The translations under genes were made by a program, and so were the position numbers. From contig CAMDBP010000008.1 in assembly GCA_945889315.1 (NCBI GenBank), forward strand, positions 1 through 61,417: DNA of 61,417 nt, in the 5' to 3' direction. Positions 26,387-35,787 of the stretch are shown here, in pieces (position 1 is the stretch's first letter; each line of letters starts with the position of its first letter). The DNA is from Chitinophaga pinensis (lineage in GTDB: Bacteria > Bacteroidota > Bacteroidia > NS11-12g > UBA9320). Below the pieces are notes generated by a model, which was not told the origin of the DNA, did no database searches, and worked only from the letters and a program-made list of their open reading frames with translations.

Positions 26387-28777
26387 ATGAATATAGCTAA
26401 AGTTTCAATTTTGCTTTGTGGTTTACTAATAAGCACAGTTTGTTCTGCTCAAAAATTTTGCGAACACCTGCGTATTGCACAACAATCAGCTATGCTAAAT
26501 ACGGTAGATTCCCGAAGTGATACATTTGATGTACTGAGTTATGAAATAAATGCGGCATTTTTAAACTACCAGTCGGCAAAGCATATCGATGCAAACACAG
26601 TGATTACGTGTATTTCAAAAGTGCCCAATACAGGGAGCATGAGGTTAGATTTGTTGGGTCTAAACGTAACTGAGGTTTTAGTAAATGGAACAAGTACTCT
26701 TTTTTCATATGCTAGCCCAAGTATTGAGTTACTGCTTCCGCCTTTAGTTAGTGATACCTTTGAGGTTACGGTTTTTTATAATGGTACGCCTAAACCTGAC
26801 GCTCAATGGGGAGGATTTTATTTTACAGGTGAATATGCATTTAATTTAGGCGTTGGATTTGCGGCAGATCCGCATAATTTTGGTCGAGCTTGGTTCCCTT
26901 GTTTTGATAACTTTACCGATCGTGCTCTCTATTACACCAATATCACTGTAGACTCAGGCTTTAAAGCATATGCCAATGGATATTTGACGGAAATCCTAAA
27001 TAATGGAAATACTACTCAAACATTTAAATGGACTATGGATGAGGCAATTCCTACCTACTTAGCATCTGTCGCTATTGCGCAATATGAAGAGGTGACTATG
27101 AATGTAAACGGAATCCCAGTAATTCTAACATCATTGGCGTCTGATACGAGTAATCTAAGAAGTAGTTTCGAGAATTTGCCTGCATGTATTGAACGGTATG
27201 AGCAAGTTTATGGATCGCATACGTTTGATAGAATTGGCTTTAATTGTGTCCCTTTCAACAGTGGTGCGATGGAGCACGCTACTAATATTGCTTACCCGCT
27301 GTATGCAATTGCTGGAGGTAGCAAATCCTCAGAAACACTTTATGCGCACGAACTAGCTCACCACTGGTGGGGTAATACCATAACTTGTCGTACCCCAGAA
27401 GATATGTGGCTTAATGAAGGCTGGGCTTCGTACTCAGAGCGTATTTTTTTGGAAGCGGTATATGGTAAGAATAAATATGATGAAGATATCGAGGCCAATC
27501 ATAGAAGCGTTCTACAATTTACGCACGTTCAAGATGGCGCTATTTTACCCGTAAGTGGTATAGGTCACGCCAACACGTATGGCCGACATGTGTATAACAA
27601 AGGAGCGGATATGGTGCACACCTTAAGAGGTTTTATGGGTGATGAAGCATTCTTTAAAGCGTGTGCTGCTTTTCAGTCAACGTATAAATTGAAAGATGTC
27701 AGTACAGAAGATATGCTAGCTTCTTTTCAGCAACACACTTCACTCGACCTGAGTGGATTTTTCATGCAATGGATAAAAAAACCAGGATTTGCTCATTTCG
27801 ATATGTGGGTTCAAGACAACGGAACGAATTACGATGTTCATGTAAAACAAACACCTCGATTTAATAACGAAACATATACCGGGGTTAATGTTACGATTTC
27901 GGCTTTTTCCGCCGATTGGCAGCGACATGATGTGAATAGGGTAATTAATCAAAAGGAGCAAATACTTGAAGTGATTTGTCCATTTGAGCCAGTATTTTGG
28001 TCCTTTGATTTTGATGATAAGATAAGCGACGCGGTAACCACAGAGTGGTCCGTAATAAAGGCAAATGGCACAGTGGCTATGCCGCAAGCATTAATGAATA
28101 AAATCAATTATACCAGCTCAACATCAGATTCTGCTTTGCTTAGAATAGAACATCACTGGGCACCAGCCGATGGCACTTTTGGAGTACCTGAGGGTGCGGT
28201 AATTAACCGTCAACGATATTGGAATGTGGATGGTATTTGGCCAGAAGGTTCTTCGATATCCTCAGAAATTATTTACAGCGGATTAGTATCTATGTCTGCG
28301 GATTATGGATATTTAGATAATGAATTAATTAAGATTACAGAGGATAGCTTGGTGTTACTATACAGACCAAATGCCGGAGTTGCTTGGTCATTAGCTGCGG
28401 ATTATACCAAAAATACGGGTTCTCTTTTTGATAAGCGTGGCACCATTTCTATTAGCAACTTAAAACGAGGTCAGTATGCGCTGGCGATGTATGACCGTAA
28501 GTTAGCGGATGCCAAAAGAATTCGTAACAATAAGGCTGAATTTACAGTTTTCCCTAATCCTGCGAGTGAAGAACTAAATCTCGTTTTTGCAGATAAACAC
28601 GATTGTTGTTTTATAGAAATTACCAATGCACAGGGACAAGTGGTACTTACCGAAAAGTTGAGAGGCCGATCTAATGAAAAGAAGATTGATATTTCTATGC
28701 TAACGGCCGGTACTTACTTTGTGGGCGTCGTTACCGATAATTTGGCTTATGATGTTAAGAGAATTGTAATAGAGTAG
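26387..28777 (+). CDS. Secreted M1-family zinc aminopeptidase with type IX sorting tail
   Basis: A signal peptide (to about CSAQ22) leads into an M1 aminopeptidase N-type domain. The zinc site HELAHH has His321, Glu322 and His325; the third ligand is Glu344 in NEGWASYSE, at the exact HEXXH-X18-E spacing. An expected exopeptidase-like segment (NSGAMEHATNIAYP) lies just before. A beta-rich stretch follows, and the last 80 residues (FTVFPNPASEELN to GTYFVGVVTDN) are a type A C-terminal sorting domain for the type IX secretion system. The mature enzyme is therefore predicted to be secreted or anchored at the cell surface. Confidence 0.93.
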   Translation: MNIAKVSILLCGLLISTVCSAQKFCEHLRIAQQSAMLNTVDSRSDTFDVLSYEINAAFLNYQSAKHIDANTVITCISKVPNTGSMRLDLLGLNVTEVLVNGTSTLFSYASPSIELLLPPLVSDTFEVTVFYNGTPKPDAQWGGFYFTGEYAFNLGVGFAADPHNFGRAWFPCFDNFTDRALYYTNITVDSGFKAYANGYLTEILNNGNTTQTFKWTMDEAIPTYLASVAIAQYEEVTMNVNGIPVILTSLASDTSNLRSSFENLPACIERYEQVYGSHTFDRIGFNCVPFNSGAMEHATNIAYPLYAIAGGSKSSETLYAHELAHHWWGNTITCRTPEDMWLNEGWASYSERIFLEAVYGKNKYDEDIEANHRSVLQFTHVQDGAILPVSGIGHANTYGRHVYNKGADMVHTLRGFMGDEAFFKACAAFQSTYKLKDVSTEDMLASFQQHTSLDLSGFFMQWIKKPGFAHFDMWVQDNGTNYDVHVKQTPRFNNETYTGVNVTISAFSADWQRHDVNRVINQKEQILEVICPFEPVFWSFDFDDKISDAVTTEWSVIKANGTVAMPQALMNKINYTSSTSDSALLRIEHHWAPADGTFGVPEGAVINRQRYWNVDGIWPEGSSISSEIIYSGLVSMSADYGYLDNELIKITEDSLVLLYRPNAGVAWSLAADYTKNTGSLFDKRGTISISNLKRGQYALAMYDRKLADAKRIRNNKAEFTVFPNPASEELNLVFADKHDCCFIEITNAQGQVVLTEKLRGRSNEKKIDISMLTAGTYFVGVVTDNLAYDVKRIVIE

Positions 28778-28812
28778 GGCTGTGGTGAACTAGTTTTTAC
28801 AGACAGCTTGGT

Positions 28813-29412
28813 TCAGGCGAATTCTTTATTCACTAGAAGAGATTTCACCTCTATTACTTCTCCTGATTTCATGCTTCCTAATGCAATATGGCCAATTCTT
28901 ACCCGTACTAAACGAAGTGTAGGAAAACCAACAGCTGCAGTCATTTTACGTACTTGTCTATTCTTTCCTTCGGTAAGTGTTATGCTGAGCCAACTGCTTG
29001 GTCCATGACTTTCACCGCGCACTTTTCGAAGCGGAGTTTCGAAGGTAGGTAGCGTTTCTAGCCTTTGTGCTCGACAGGCCTTTGTGGTATAAGCTACACC
29101 TTCAATTGTAAGTAAAACTCCTTCTTGTAAAGCATTTATCGCTTGATTTGTAGGGATGCCTGCTACTTCTACATGATATTCTTTTTCAATCGAGTTACTT
29201 CGGATATACTCGCTCACCGAACCATCTGTAGTAAGTAAAAGTAGGCCTTCTGAGTTTTCGTCTAATCGCCCAATGGCCATGGTTTGTTCTGGGAAATCTC
29301 CTAAATCTCCTAGCAGTTTTTTGTTTTTTCGCTTACTCATATTATGTACAAACTGCGATAGATAACCGTAGGGCTTATGGAGTACAAAATGCTGATGAAT
29401 TACACGAGACAT
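28813..29412 (-). CDS. RsuA/RluE-family 23S rRNA pseudouridine synthase
   Basis: A cytoplasmic pseudouridine synthase of the RsuA/RluB/E/F family. The start HFVLHKPYGYLSQF, the catalytic GRLDENSEGLLLLT (Asp51), KEYHVEVAG and the ending LTEGKNRQVRKMTAAVGFPTLRLVR are diagnostic. There is no N-terminal S4 domain, and at 199 residues it is closest to RluE (E. coli U2457 of 23S rRNA); RluF-like specificity cannot be excluded. It lies 13 bases downstream of engB on the same strand, so the two are likely cotranscribed. Confidence 0.9.
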   Translation of the reverse strand: MSRVIHQHFVLHKPYGYLSQFVHNMSKRKNKKLLGDLGDFPEQTMAIGRLDENSEGLLLLTTDGSVSEYIRSNSIEKEYHVEVAGIPTNQAINALQEGVLLTIEGVAYTTKACRAQRLETLPTFETPLRKVRGESHGPSSWLSITLTEGKNRQVRKMTAAVGFPTLRLVRVRIGHIALGSMKSGEVIEVKSLLVNKEFA

Positions 29413-29425
29413 TTACAGGCATGCG

Positions 29426-30022
29426 TTATTCTAATCCTACTTGCTCTGCGATCCAAGCGCCAAGTGTTTCCACACCATGTTTCGTGCTTGCGCTGGTCTC
29501 GAAGGTTACGGGCAATTCTTCAAAGTACAAGTCTAGTTGCGCTTCAAAAGCGCGCATGTTGGCCTCTGTTTCTTTGGGTTTTTTCTTATCTGTTTTGGTA
29601 AAGACAATACCCACGGGTACGTTATTGGAACCACACCATTCTAAAAACTCTAAGTCGATTCGCTGGGGAGGAATAGCTGCATCTATAAGTACAAATACGA
29701 TAAATAGATTCTCACTTTGTATTAGGTATTCCGTAATTAGTCCCTCAAATTGTTCACGTAGTTTTTTGGAAACTTTAGCATAACCATAACCTGGTAAATC
29801 TACAAGACTGAGGTGGTGCTCGACGTTAAAGAAATTAATAAGTTGCGTTTTACCCGGTTTAGCACTTGTTTTTGCCATATCCCTTTTCATGGTCATGGAA
29901 TTGATAAGAGAGCTTTTACCAACGTTACTTCTACCTATAAAAGCAAACTCTGGAGTTTTACTGTCTTTTATTTGTTCTACATGACTGTAGCTTCTGAAAA
30001 ATTTTGCCTTTCCGAAATTCAC
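29426..30022 (-). CDS. engB: Ribosome biogenesis GTPase EngB (YihA/YsxC)
   Basis: EngB is a TRAFAC-class GTPase needed for assembly of the large ribosomal subunit. The G motifs are G1 GRSNVGKSS (30-38), G3 DLPGYGYAKV (Asp75) and G4 TKTD (142-145). KPGKTQLINFF is a family signature. 198 residues is typical. The start is GTG 30022, 4 bases after a -7 element, so the mRNA is predicted to be nearly leaderless. Confidence 0.96.
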   Translation of the reverse strand: MNFGKAKFFRSYSHVEQIKDSKTPEFAFIGRSNVGKSSLINSMTMKRDMAKTSAKPGKTQLINFFNVEHHLSLVDLPGYGYAKVSKKLREQFEGLITEYLIQSENLFIVFVLIDAAIPPQRIDLEFLEWCGSNNVPVGIVFTKTDKKKPKETEANMRAFEAQLDLYFEELPVTFETSASTKHGVETLGAWIAEQVGLE

Positions 30023-30026
30023 ATTG

Positions 30027-30034
30027 CAAATGTA
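30027..30034 (-). promoter_or_regulatory. -7 element for engB
   Basis: On the minus strand TACATTTG fits TAnnTTTG exactly and ends 4 bases before the GTG start. Confidence 0.5.
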
Positions 30035-30163
30035 GTTCTAAGATTAAGTTAAAGTCTACCTTTACGTTTAAACGAATCCAGTAAAAAAAACTTTATGCCT
30101 TTACACATGTTCCTAATTCTATAATCCCACCACCTTGATCCTTAATCATTCAACCTTAAACCT

Positions 30164-30171
30164 TATTTTTG
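30164..30171 (+). promoter_or_regulatory. -7 element for menG-porT operon
   Basis: TATTTTTG matches TAnnTTTG exactly and ends 15 bases before ATG 30187. It would serve menG, porT and probably tgt to the M23 gene. Confidence 0.5.
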
Positions 30172-30186
30172 CAACGTATTAAAAAA

Positions 30187-30906
30187 ATGGGAACCACCGT
30201 AAAACCATATCAAGCCGAAGGCTCTAAAAAAGAGCAAGTACAGCAAATGTTTGATAACATTGCTCATCGATACGATTTTCTGAATAGATTTTTATCGCTA
30301 GGTATAGACAAGGGCTGGAGAAAGAAAGCAATTAAAATGCTCGCTGCACATCAGCCAAAACGTATTTTGGATGTGGCTACAGGTACAGCAGATTTTGCCA
30401 TAGCAACGCTAGAGATAAATCCTGAAGAGGTAATTGGTGTAGATATTAGTGAAGGGATGCTCGATGTTGGGCGCAAAAAACTAACGGAAAAGGGCATAAC
30501 GAATATTCGTCTAGAAAGCGGTGATAGTGAGAATTTGCAATTTGCCGATGCTAGTTTTGATGCAGTTATAGTTGCCTTTGGTGTTCGTAATTTTGAAAAT
30601 CTAGAGAAAGGTTTAGCAGAGATTAACAGGGTGTTACGTCCAGGAGGTGTTGCAATGATCCTTGAATTTTCAAAGCCTAAAGGCCTTTTTGGTGTTATTT
30701 TTAGCATTTACAATAAAACTCTTTTACCACTTTGGGGCAAGTTATTCTCAGGCGATAATGCAGCATACAAATACCTGCCAGAATCGGTAGCAGCATTCCC
30801 CGAGGGTGATGAGTTTAAACAAATAATGACGAGTGTGAAATACAATAATGTGACAGACCGTCGTTTAACTTTTGGAATATGCAGTATATACACAGGATTA
30901 AAGTAA
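30187..30906 (+). CDS. menG: Demethylmenaquinone methyltransferase (UbiE/MenG)
   Basis: A class I SAM methyltransferase for the last step of menaquinone synthesis. The start FDNIAHRYDFLNRFLSLGIDKGWR, SAM motif LDVATGTADFAI, GVDISEGML and FGVRNFENLEKGLAEINRVLRPGG are all diagnostic. Bacteroidota use menaquinone, so the MenG role is preferred over ubiquinone methylation. ATG 30187 is chosen; an in-frame codon at 30169 lies inside the -7 element. The end overlaps porT by 28 bases. Confidence 0.95.
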   Translation: MGTTVKPYQAEGSKKEQVQQMFDNIAHRYDFLNRFLSLGIDKGWRKKAIKMLAAHQPKRILDVATGTADFAIATLEINPEEVIGVDISEGMLDVGRKKLTEKGITNIRLESGDSENLQFADASFDAVIVAFGVRNFENLEKGLAEINRVLRPGGVAMILEFSKPKGLFGVIFSIYNKTLLPLWGKLFSGDNAAYKYLPESVAAFPEGDEFKQIMTSVKYNNVTDRRLTFGICSIYTGLK

Positions 30907-31583
30907 TAATCTTATTTTTAGTTATTTCTTTGAGCGCAAAAGCTCAAGAGATTAATCCATTGTATGATCGAAAACCTGTTCGATTTGGTTTTTCATTAAT
31001 GGGCAATACAGCCAAGATGAAGTATTCAGTGAAAGATAACAACCTAAATACAGATACCTTAAAGCTAATAGAGTCTGTATTTTATCCGGGATTTGGTTTA
31101 GGGGGAGTAGTTAACTTTCGACTGGCAGAAAACATTGATTTACGTTCGGGGCTTAATATTCAATTCGCTCGCAGGGATATGAACTATCAGTTTATACAAA
31201 CGTCAACCGAGCCATCTAAACCTAAAATAGTTGAAATGGAAGCCACTTATATGGAGATTCCCATGACGTTTGAGTATAAGAGCGATCGTCATAAAAACTG
31301 GAGAATATACTTGCTTGGTGGAGTGACCTATCGATTTGATTTTACCAGCGATATTGAGACAGATAGAAGCGATACTAAACCAATTGTGGCTATATATCCG
31401 AACACGTTTTCTTATGACATAGGATTCGGATTTGATTTTTACTATGATTTTTTCAAGTTCAGTCCTGAGGTAAAACTGAGTAATGGATTGGGAAATCAAA
31501 AAGTGCCGGATAATTTTATTTATGCCAGCAGTATCGAACAAATGTCTCCCAAATTACTTCAATTTAGCCTTATTTTTCAATAG
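30879..31583 (+). CDS. porT: Type IX secretion/gliding protein PorT
   Basis: A 234-residue protein with a signal peptide (cut near SAKAQ) and a beta-barrel pattern ending in LLQFSLIFQ, an outer-membrane style C-terminus. It matches PorT/SprT, a barrel needed for type IX secretion. The position directly after menG (ubiE) is the order seen in many Bacteroidota and supports the call. The start overlaps menG by 28 bases, and the stop shares its last base with the tgt start (TAGTG). Confidence 0.85.
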   Translation: MQYIHRIKVIILFLVISLSAKAQEINPLYDRKPVRFGFSLMGNTAKMKYSVKDNNLNTDTLKLIESVFYPGFGLGGVVNFRLAENIDLRSGLNIQFARRDMNYQFIQTSTEPSKPKIVEMEATYMEIPMTFEYKSDRHKNWRIYLLGGVTYRFDFTSDIETDRSDTKPIVAIYPNTFSYDIGFGFDFYYDFFKFSPEVKLSNGLGNQKVPDNFIYASSIEQMSPKLLQFSLIFQ

Positions 31584-32701
31584 TGTTTTTCAAACTACAG
31601 CACACCGAGAAGGATACCAAAGCCAGAGCGGGTCTTATAACTACAGACCACGGCGAAATACCAACGCCTATTTTTATGCCCGTGGGCACTCAAGGTACAG
31701 TGAAAGCCGTGGACCAAGAGATTTTAAAGAATAAAATAGACGCCAAAATTATTTTAGGAAATACGTATCACCTATATCTGCGACCAGGATTAGATATTTT
31801 AAAAGGTGCTGGAGGGCTGCATAAATTTATCAACTGGGATAGACCGATGCTTACGGACAGTGGAGGATTTCAAGTATATAGTATTTCTGATCAACGCAAA
31901 ATAACCGAAGAAGGTGTTCTTTTTAGAAGTCATATAGATGGGCATAAATTATTATTCACTCCTGAAAATGTGATGGATACTCAGCGAGTAATTGGGGCTG
32001 ATATTATAATGGCTTTCGATGAATGTACTCCGTATCCTGCATCGAGAGAATATGCCACTAATTCTATGCATACCACGCATCGATGGCTAGATAGATGTGT
32101 TACTAGATTCAATGAAACTGAGCCAATTTACGGTCATTCTCAACAGCTTTTTCCTATTATTCAAGGAAGTGTTTTTGAAGATCTACGATTACAAAGTACC
32201 GAATATTGTTTAAGCAAAGATACAGATGGTATTGCCATTGGCGGTCTTTCTGTGGGTGAACCTCACGAGGATATGTACCGCATTACAGAGCAGATTTGTA
32301 ATATAGTTCCTAAAGATAAACCACGTTACCTTATGGGAGTAGGTACCCCAGCTAATTTATTAGAATGTATTCATTTAGGTATAGATATGTTTGACTGTGT
32401 AATGCCGACTAGAAATGCACGAAATGGTATGCTATTTACGAAAGAGGGTACCATAAATATTATCAATAAAAAATGGGAAGATGACTATAGTCCCGTTGAT
32501 GAAGATCATACGCCAAACTATAGTAAAGCATATCTAAAGCATCTTTTTAAAGCCAAAGAGTATTTGGGTGCACAAATAGCCAGTGAGCACAATTTACGAT
32601 TTTACTTATGGTTGGTAACCGAGGCACGCGCGCAAATTTTAGCGGACACTTTTTTACCGTGGAAAAATAAAATGATAGCCAAGTTAAACTTACGCTTATG
32701 A
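31583..32701 (+). CDS. tgt: tRNA-guanine transglycosylase
   Basis: Tgt exchanges guanine-34 for preQ1 in tRNAs with GUN anticodons. HGEIPTPIFMPVGTQGTVKAV, LTDSGGFQVYSI with the catalytic Asp, DECTPYP and GVGTPANLLECIHLGIDMFDCVMPTRNARNG are diagnostic. 372 residues. The start is GTG 31583. The C-terminal zinc Cys residues of proteobacterial Tgt are not evident, which is a known variation. queA, the next step of queuosine synthesis, lies at 59564-60736. Confidence 0.95.
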   Translation: MFFKLQHTEKDTKARAGLITTDHGEIPTPIFMPVGTQGTVKAVDQEILKNKIDAKIILGNTYHLYLRPGLDILKGAGGLHKFINWDRPMLTDSGGFQVYSISDQRKITEEGVLFRSHIDGHKLLFTPENVMDTQRVIGADIIMAFDECTPYPASREYATNSMHTTHRWLDRCVTRFNETEPIYGHSQQLFPIIQGSVFEDLRLQSTEYCLSKDTDGIAIGGLSVGEPHEDMYRITEQICNIVPKDKPRYLMGVGTPANLLECIHLGIDMFDCVMPTRNARNGMLFTKEGTINIINKKWEDDYSPVDEDHTPNYSKAYLKHLFKAKEYLGAQIASEHNLRFYLWLVTEARAQILADTFLPWKNKMIAKLNLRL

Positions 32702-33051
32702 TGGATGATGTATATAGCAGAGCAAAATTATTAAGCAAAACCTGCCTAAAAATAGCAATAGTTTTACCGGCAGAAATAGCGCTTTGCAATTTAATGAGAG
32801 GACAGTTGATTGATAGAGCTACGGATATGGCTATAAAATCAAAAGGTCTAATGATGACTCAAAATTCTGATTTTTTTGGTAAAAAATTAAGTGAAGCAAA
32901 AGAGGCTGCAGATGGTTGTCACTATTGGTTAGAGTTGATTCAAGAAGAAAATTATCTTGATTCAACCATCATTAATCCGATTCTGGCAGAAAGTGAAGCT
33001 ATTTCTCATTTATTTGCAATGGCAATGCGCAAGATAAAACCTAATTATTAG
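32698..33051 (+). CDS. Four-helix bundle protein, S23 (23S rRNA intervening sequence) family
   Basis: A 117-residue all-helical protein. The pattern (SKTCLKIAIVLPAE, LMRGQLIDRATDMA, FFGKKLSEAKEAADGCHYWLELI, ILAESEAISHLFAMAMRKIK) fits the S23/TIGR02436 four-helix family, first found encoded within 23S rRNA insertions. Here it is a free-standing operon gene between tgt and lptF: its ATG overlaps the tgt stop and lptF starts 29 bases after its stop. The function of the family is unknown. Confidence 0.85.
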   Translation: MMDDVYSRAKLLSKTCLKIAIVLPAEIALCNLMRGQLIDRATDMAIKSKGLMMTQNSDFFGKKLSEAKEAADGCHYWLELIQEENYLDSTIINPILAESEAISHLFAMAMRKIKPNY

Positions 33052-33080
33052 GAAAAACATTGTCTCAAAACGAGAAGTAA

Positions 33081-34163
33081 GTGAGATTAACTAAAATAGA
33101 CTGTTACATTATAAAAAGGTTTCTTGGGGCTTTTGCGCTGGCTTTAGGACTATTTACGGTTATTATTATGGTCTTCGATCTTTCTGAAAAGATTGATGAT
33201 TTTATGAGAAATGATGCGCCGTTTAGCGAGATAATTTTCGATTATTATGTAAATTGGATACCCTTTCTGCTCAATCTATTTAGTCCTGTATTCGTATTTA
33301 TATCTGTTATATTTTTTACCTCAAAAATGTCTCAGAATTCAGAGATCGTGGCTATCCTTGCCAGTGGGGTTTCCTATAGACGATTATTACTTCCCTATGT
33401 TATTACTTCCGTTTTCTTGGCTTTGGTGTCGTTTAGTTTGTTTGCATGGATTATACCCAAGGCAGATAAAACAAGGGTTGTCTTTGAAAATAAGTACATC
33501 AGAGATCAACGAAATTACACAGCTTATCAAATAAAAACACAAATATCCCCAGGTCAAATATTAAGTATTCGCAATTTTAATTTTTCAGATAGCGCAGGCT
33601 TTAAAGTGAGCTTAGAGCAGGTTAAAAATGGGAGATTAGTTGCCAAGTTGTATGCCGATAGGATGATATGGAATAAGAAAACAGAAAGTTGGAGAATGCA
33701 AAAATGGTGGACTAGAGAGTTTGTTGATGGAATAGAAATAATTGAAAAGGGTACGGTTCTAGATACTTTAATTCCGTTTAACCCTGAAGATTTTTTTAGA
33801 AAAAATGATGATGTTCAAATGTTTAATCTGAGCGAATTGGATCATATGATTGCTTCCGAAAAAATGCGAGGTACTGGCCATACATTTTTCTACATAACTG
33901 AAAAATATAAGCGATTTGCCATGCCCTTCGCCATGATAATTCTTACTATTATAGGCGTTAGTGTTTCTTCTAAAAAGAGTAGAGGTGGCATCGGGCTAAA
34001 TTTAGGAATTGGGCTATTAGTCAGTTTTAGTTTTCTTATCGTGTTTCAGTTTTTCTTGGCATACGGTTCTAGTGGTTCGTTACACCCGCTACTTGCAGTT
34101 GTAATCCCTAATCTTATTTTCGGTACAATTGCTTTTATTTTGTACAAACTAGCCCAAAAATAA
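33081..34163 (+). CDS. LptF/LptG-family permease (YjgP/YjgQ)
   Basis: A 360-residue inner-membrane permease: about three membrane segments in the first 130 residues, a periplasmic beta-jellyroll-like middle (about 130-260), and three more segments at the end. This is the layout of LptF and LptG, which extract lipopolysaccharide with the LptB ATPase. Bacteroidota often carry several copies, and which of LptF or LptG this is cannot be told. The start is GTG 33081. The stop overlaps truB (TAATG). Confidence 0.9.
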   Translation: MRLTKIDCYIIKRFLGAFALALGLFTVIIMVFDLSEKIDDFMRNDAPFSEIIFDYYVNWIPFLLNLFSPVFVFISVIFFTSKMSQNSEIVAILASGVSYRRLLLPYVITSVFLALVSFSLFAWIIPKADKTRVVFENKYIRDQRNYTAYQIKTQISPGQILSIRNFNFSDSAGFKVSLEQVKNGRLVAKLYADRMIWNKKTESWRMQKWWTREFVDGIEIIEKGTVLDTLIPFNPEDFFRKNDDVQMFNLSELDHMIASEKMRGTGHTFFYITEKYKRFAMPFAMIILTIIGVSVSSKKSRGGIGLNLGIGLLVSFSFLIVFQFFLAYGSSGSLHPLLAVVIPNLIFGTIAFILYKLAQK

Positions 34164-34861
34164 TGAGTGAAATAAGCATAGAAGAAGGAGGATTTTTACT
34201 AATTAATAAACCCTACCAATGGACTAGTTTTGACGTAGTAAAGAAACTGCGTAACATTTCTAGAATAAAAAAAATAGGCCATGCGGGTACGCTAGATCCG
34301 CTGGCTACAGGTCTGCTCATTGTTTGCTATGGCAAATACACTAAAAAAATAGACTATTTGCAGGCCAAAGAAAAGCAATATACAGGAACATTTGAGCTAG
34401 GTGCAACCACGGAGTCATTCGATCTTGAACAAGAGGTTATAACTGGATTTCCCCTTGATCATATTACTCCTGAGCTTGTCGAAAAAGCTGTTTCTGGGTT
34501 TAGAGGTGATATTCGACAACTACCTCCACAACATTCTGCCATTAGGGTGAATGGCAAACGAGCATACGAGCATGCCAGAAAAGGGGAGGAAGTAGAATTA
34601 AAGTACAGAGATGCTCACATTGCAAAGTACGCGGTAGATTTATCCCATTTGCCAACGGTGGGCTTTGATATAATTTGCAGCAAGGGTACGTATATAAGAT
34701 CGTTAGCTCGTGACTTAGGCGTAACGTTAGAGAGTGCAGCCTACATGTCCTCGTTAGTTCGAACAAGAATAGGTGAGTATTCGGTGCTAAATGCCTGTCA
34801 AATGGAAGAGATAAAAACGCAAGAAGATTTTTTCAAGTTTGCACAACAGCTAGAAAATTGA
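34163..34861 (+). CDS. truB: tRNA pseudouridine-55 synthase TruB
   Basis: TruB makes pseudouridine 55 in the T-loop of tRNAs. LLINKPYQWTSFDVV, the catalytic GHAGTLDPLATGLL (Asp45), and CSKGTYIRSLARDLG are diagnostic. At 232 residues it lacks the long C-terminal PUA domain of E. coli TruB (314), as in other Bacteroidota. The start ATG overlaps lptF; the end overlaps ribF by 4 bases. Confidence 0.96.
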   Translation: MSEISIEEGGFLLINKPYQWTSFDVVKKLRNISRIKKIGHAGTLDPLATGLLIVCYGKYTKKIDYLQAKEKQYTGTFELGATTESFDLEQEVITGFPLDHITPELVEKAVSGFRGDIRQLPPQHSAIRVNGKRAYEHARKGEEVELKYRDAHIAKYAVDLSHLPTVGFDIICSKGTYIRSLARDLGVTLESAAYMSSLVRTRIGEYSVLNACQMEEIKTQEDFFKFAQQLEN

Positions 34862-35787
34862 AGGTAATATACGATATAGCGCATTTTTCATCGAATAAAC
34901 CTATAGTGCTGACGCAAGGTACATTTGATGGTGTGCATTTTGGGCATAAGAAAATTTTAAGTCAAGTGGTGTCTGAGGCAAAAAAATTGGGGGGAGAAAG
35001 TGTTCTGCTTACATTTTATCCGCATCCCAGATTAGTTCTTAACCCAGATAAAAACGATTTAAAACTTCTTTCTACCATAGAAGAAAAAACAGAGTTAGTA
35101 GCAGATTTAGGCATCGATTATTTGATCATAATTCCGTTTACGCAAGAATTTAGTCAACTGAGTGCAGCCGCATTTGTTAAAAATATTCTAATAGACAAAA
35201 TTCATATTGCGAAGCTCATAATCGGCTATGATCATCGTTTTGGAAGAGGACGTGAAGGAGGAATAGATCAAATGAAAGAGCTGGCGGAGCTTCATCATTT
35301 TCAGCTCTCTGAAATCCCAGCCCAAGATATATCCGAGAGTATTGTTAGTAGCACCAAAATAAGACAAGCGCTTTTAGAAGGAAATGTTCATCTGGCAAAT
35401 CAATATTTAGGGACACGATATGCGTTACGAGGGAACGTAGAAGAAGGACATCAGAGAGGCCGAACATTAGGTTTCCCAACAGCTAATATTAGATTAGACA
35501 GTAGTTTCAAGCTCGTGCCATTAAATGGTGTGTATGCAGTGTGGGTATGTATCGACAAAAAAAAGCGTCCTGGTATGCTTAATGTAGGCTACAATCCTAC
35601 TTTTGAAGAAAAAAAGTGGAGCCTAGAAGTGCACATTTTTGATTTCAATGAAAATGTGTACCACAAGCAAATTTCTGTTGAGTTTGTGTCCAGACATAGG
35701 TCTGAGCAAAAGTTTGACAACACAGATTCACTGATCAAAGCATTAAGAATGGATGAAAAGAAAATTAGAGAAATATTGGAAGTTTAG
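34858..35787 (+). CDS. ribF: Bifunctional riboflavin kinase/FAD synthetase RibF
   Basis: RibF makes FMN then FAD from riboflavin. The N-terminal adenylyltransferase has the HIGH-like FDGVHFGHKKI (from residue 23) and the later SSTKIRQALLEG. The C-terminal flavokinase has GRTLGFPTANI, VPLNGVYAV and MLNVGYNPTFEE. Length 309 is typical. The start is TTG 34858, overlapping the truB stop. The product FAD is the donor used by ApbE, encoded at 50865. Confidence 0.96.
   Translation: MKVIYDIAHFSSNKPIVLTQGTFDGVHFGHKKILSQVVSEAKKLGGESVLLTFYPHPRLVLNPDKNDLKLLSTIEEKTELVADLGIDYLIIIPFTQEFSQLSAAAFVKNILIDKIHIAKLIIGYDHRFGRGREGGIDQMKELAELHHFQLSEIPAQDISESIVSSTKIRQALLEGNVHLANQYLGTRYALRGNVEEGHQRGRTLGFPTANIRLDSSFKLVPLNGVYAVWVCIDKKKRPGMLNVGYNPTFEEKKWSLEVHIFDFNENVYHKQISVEFVSRHRSEQKFDNTDSLIKALRMDEKKIREILEV

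Noticed and set aside
32698-33051. S23 gene as a sign of an rRNA insertion
   Set aside because: No rRNA sequence surrounds it; it is an operon gene between tgt and lptF.
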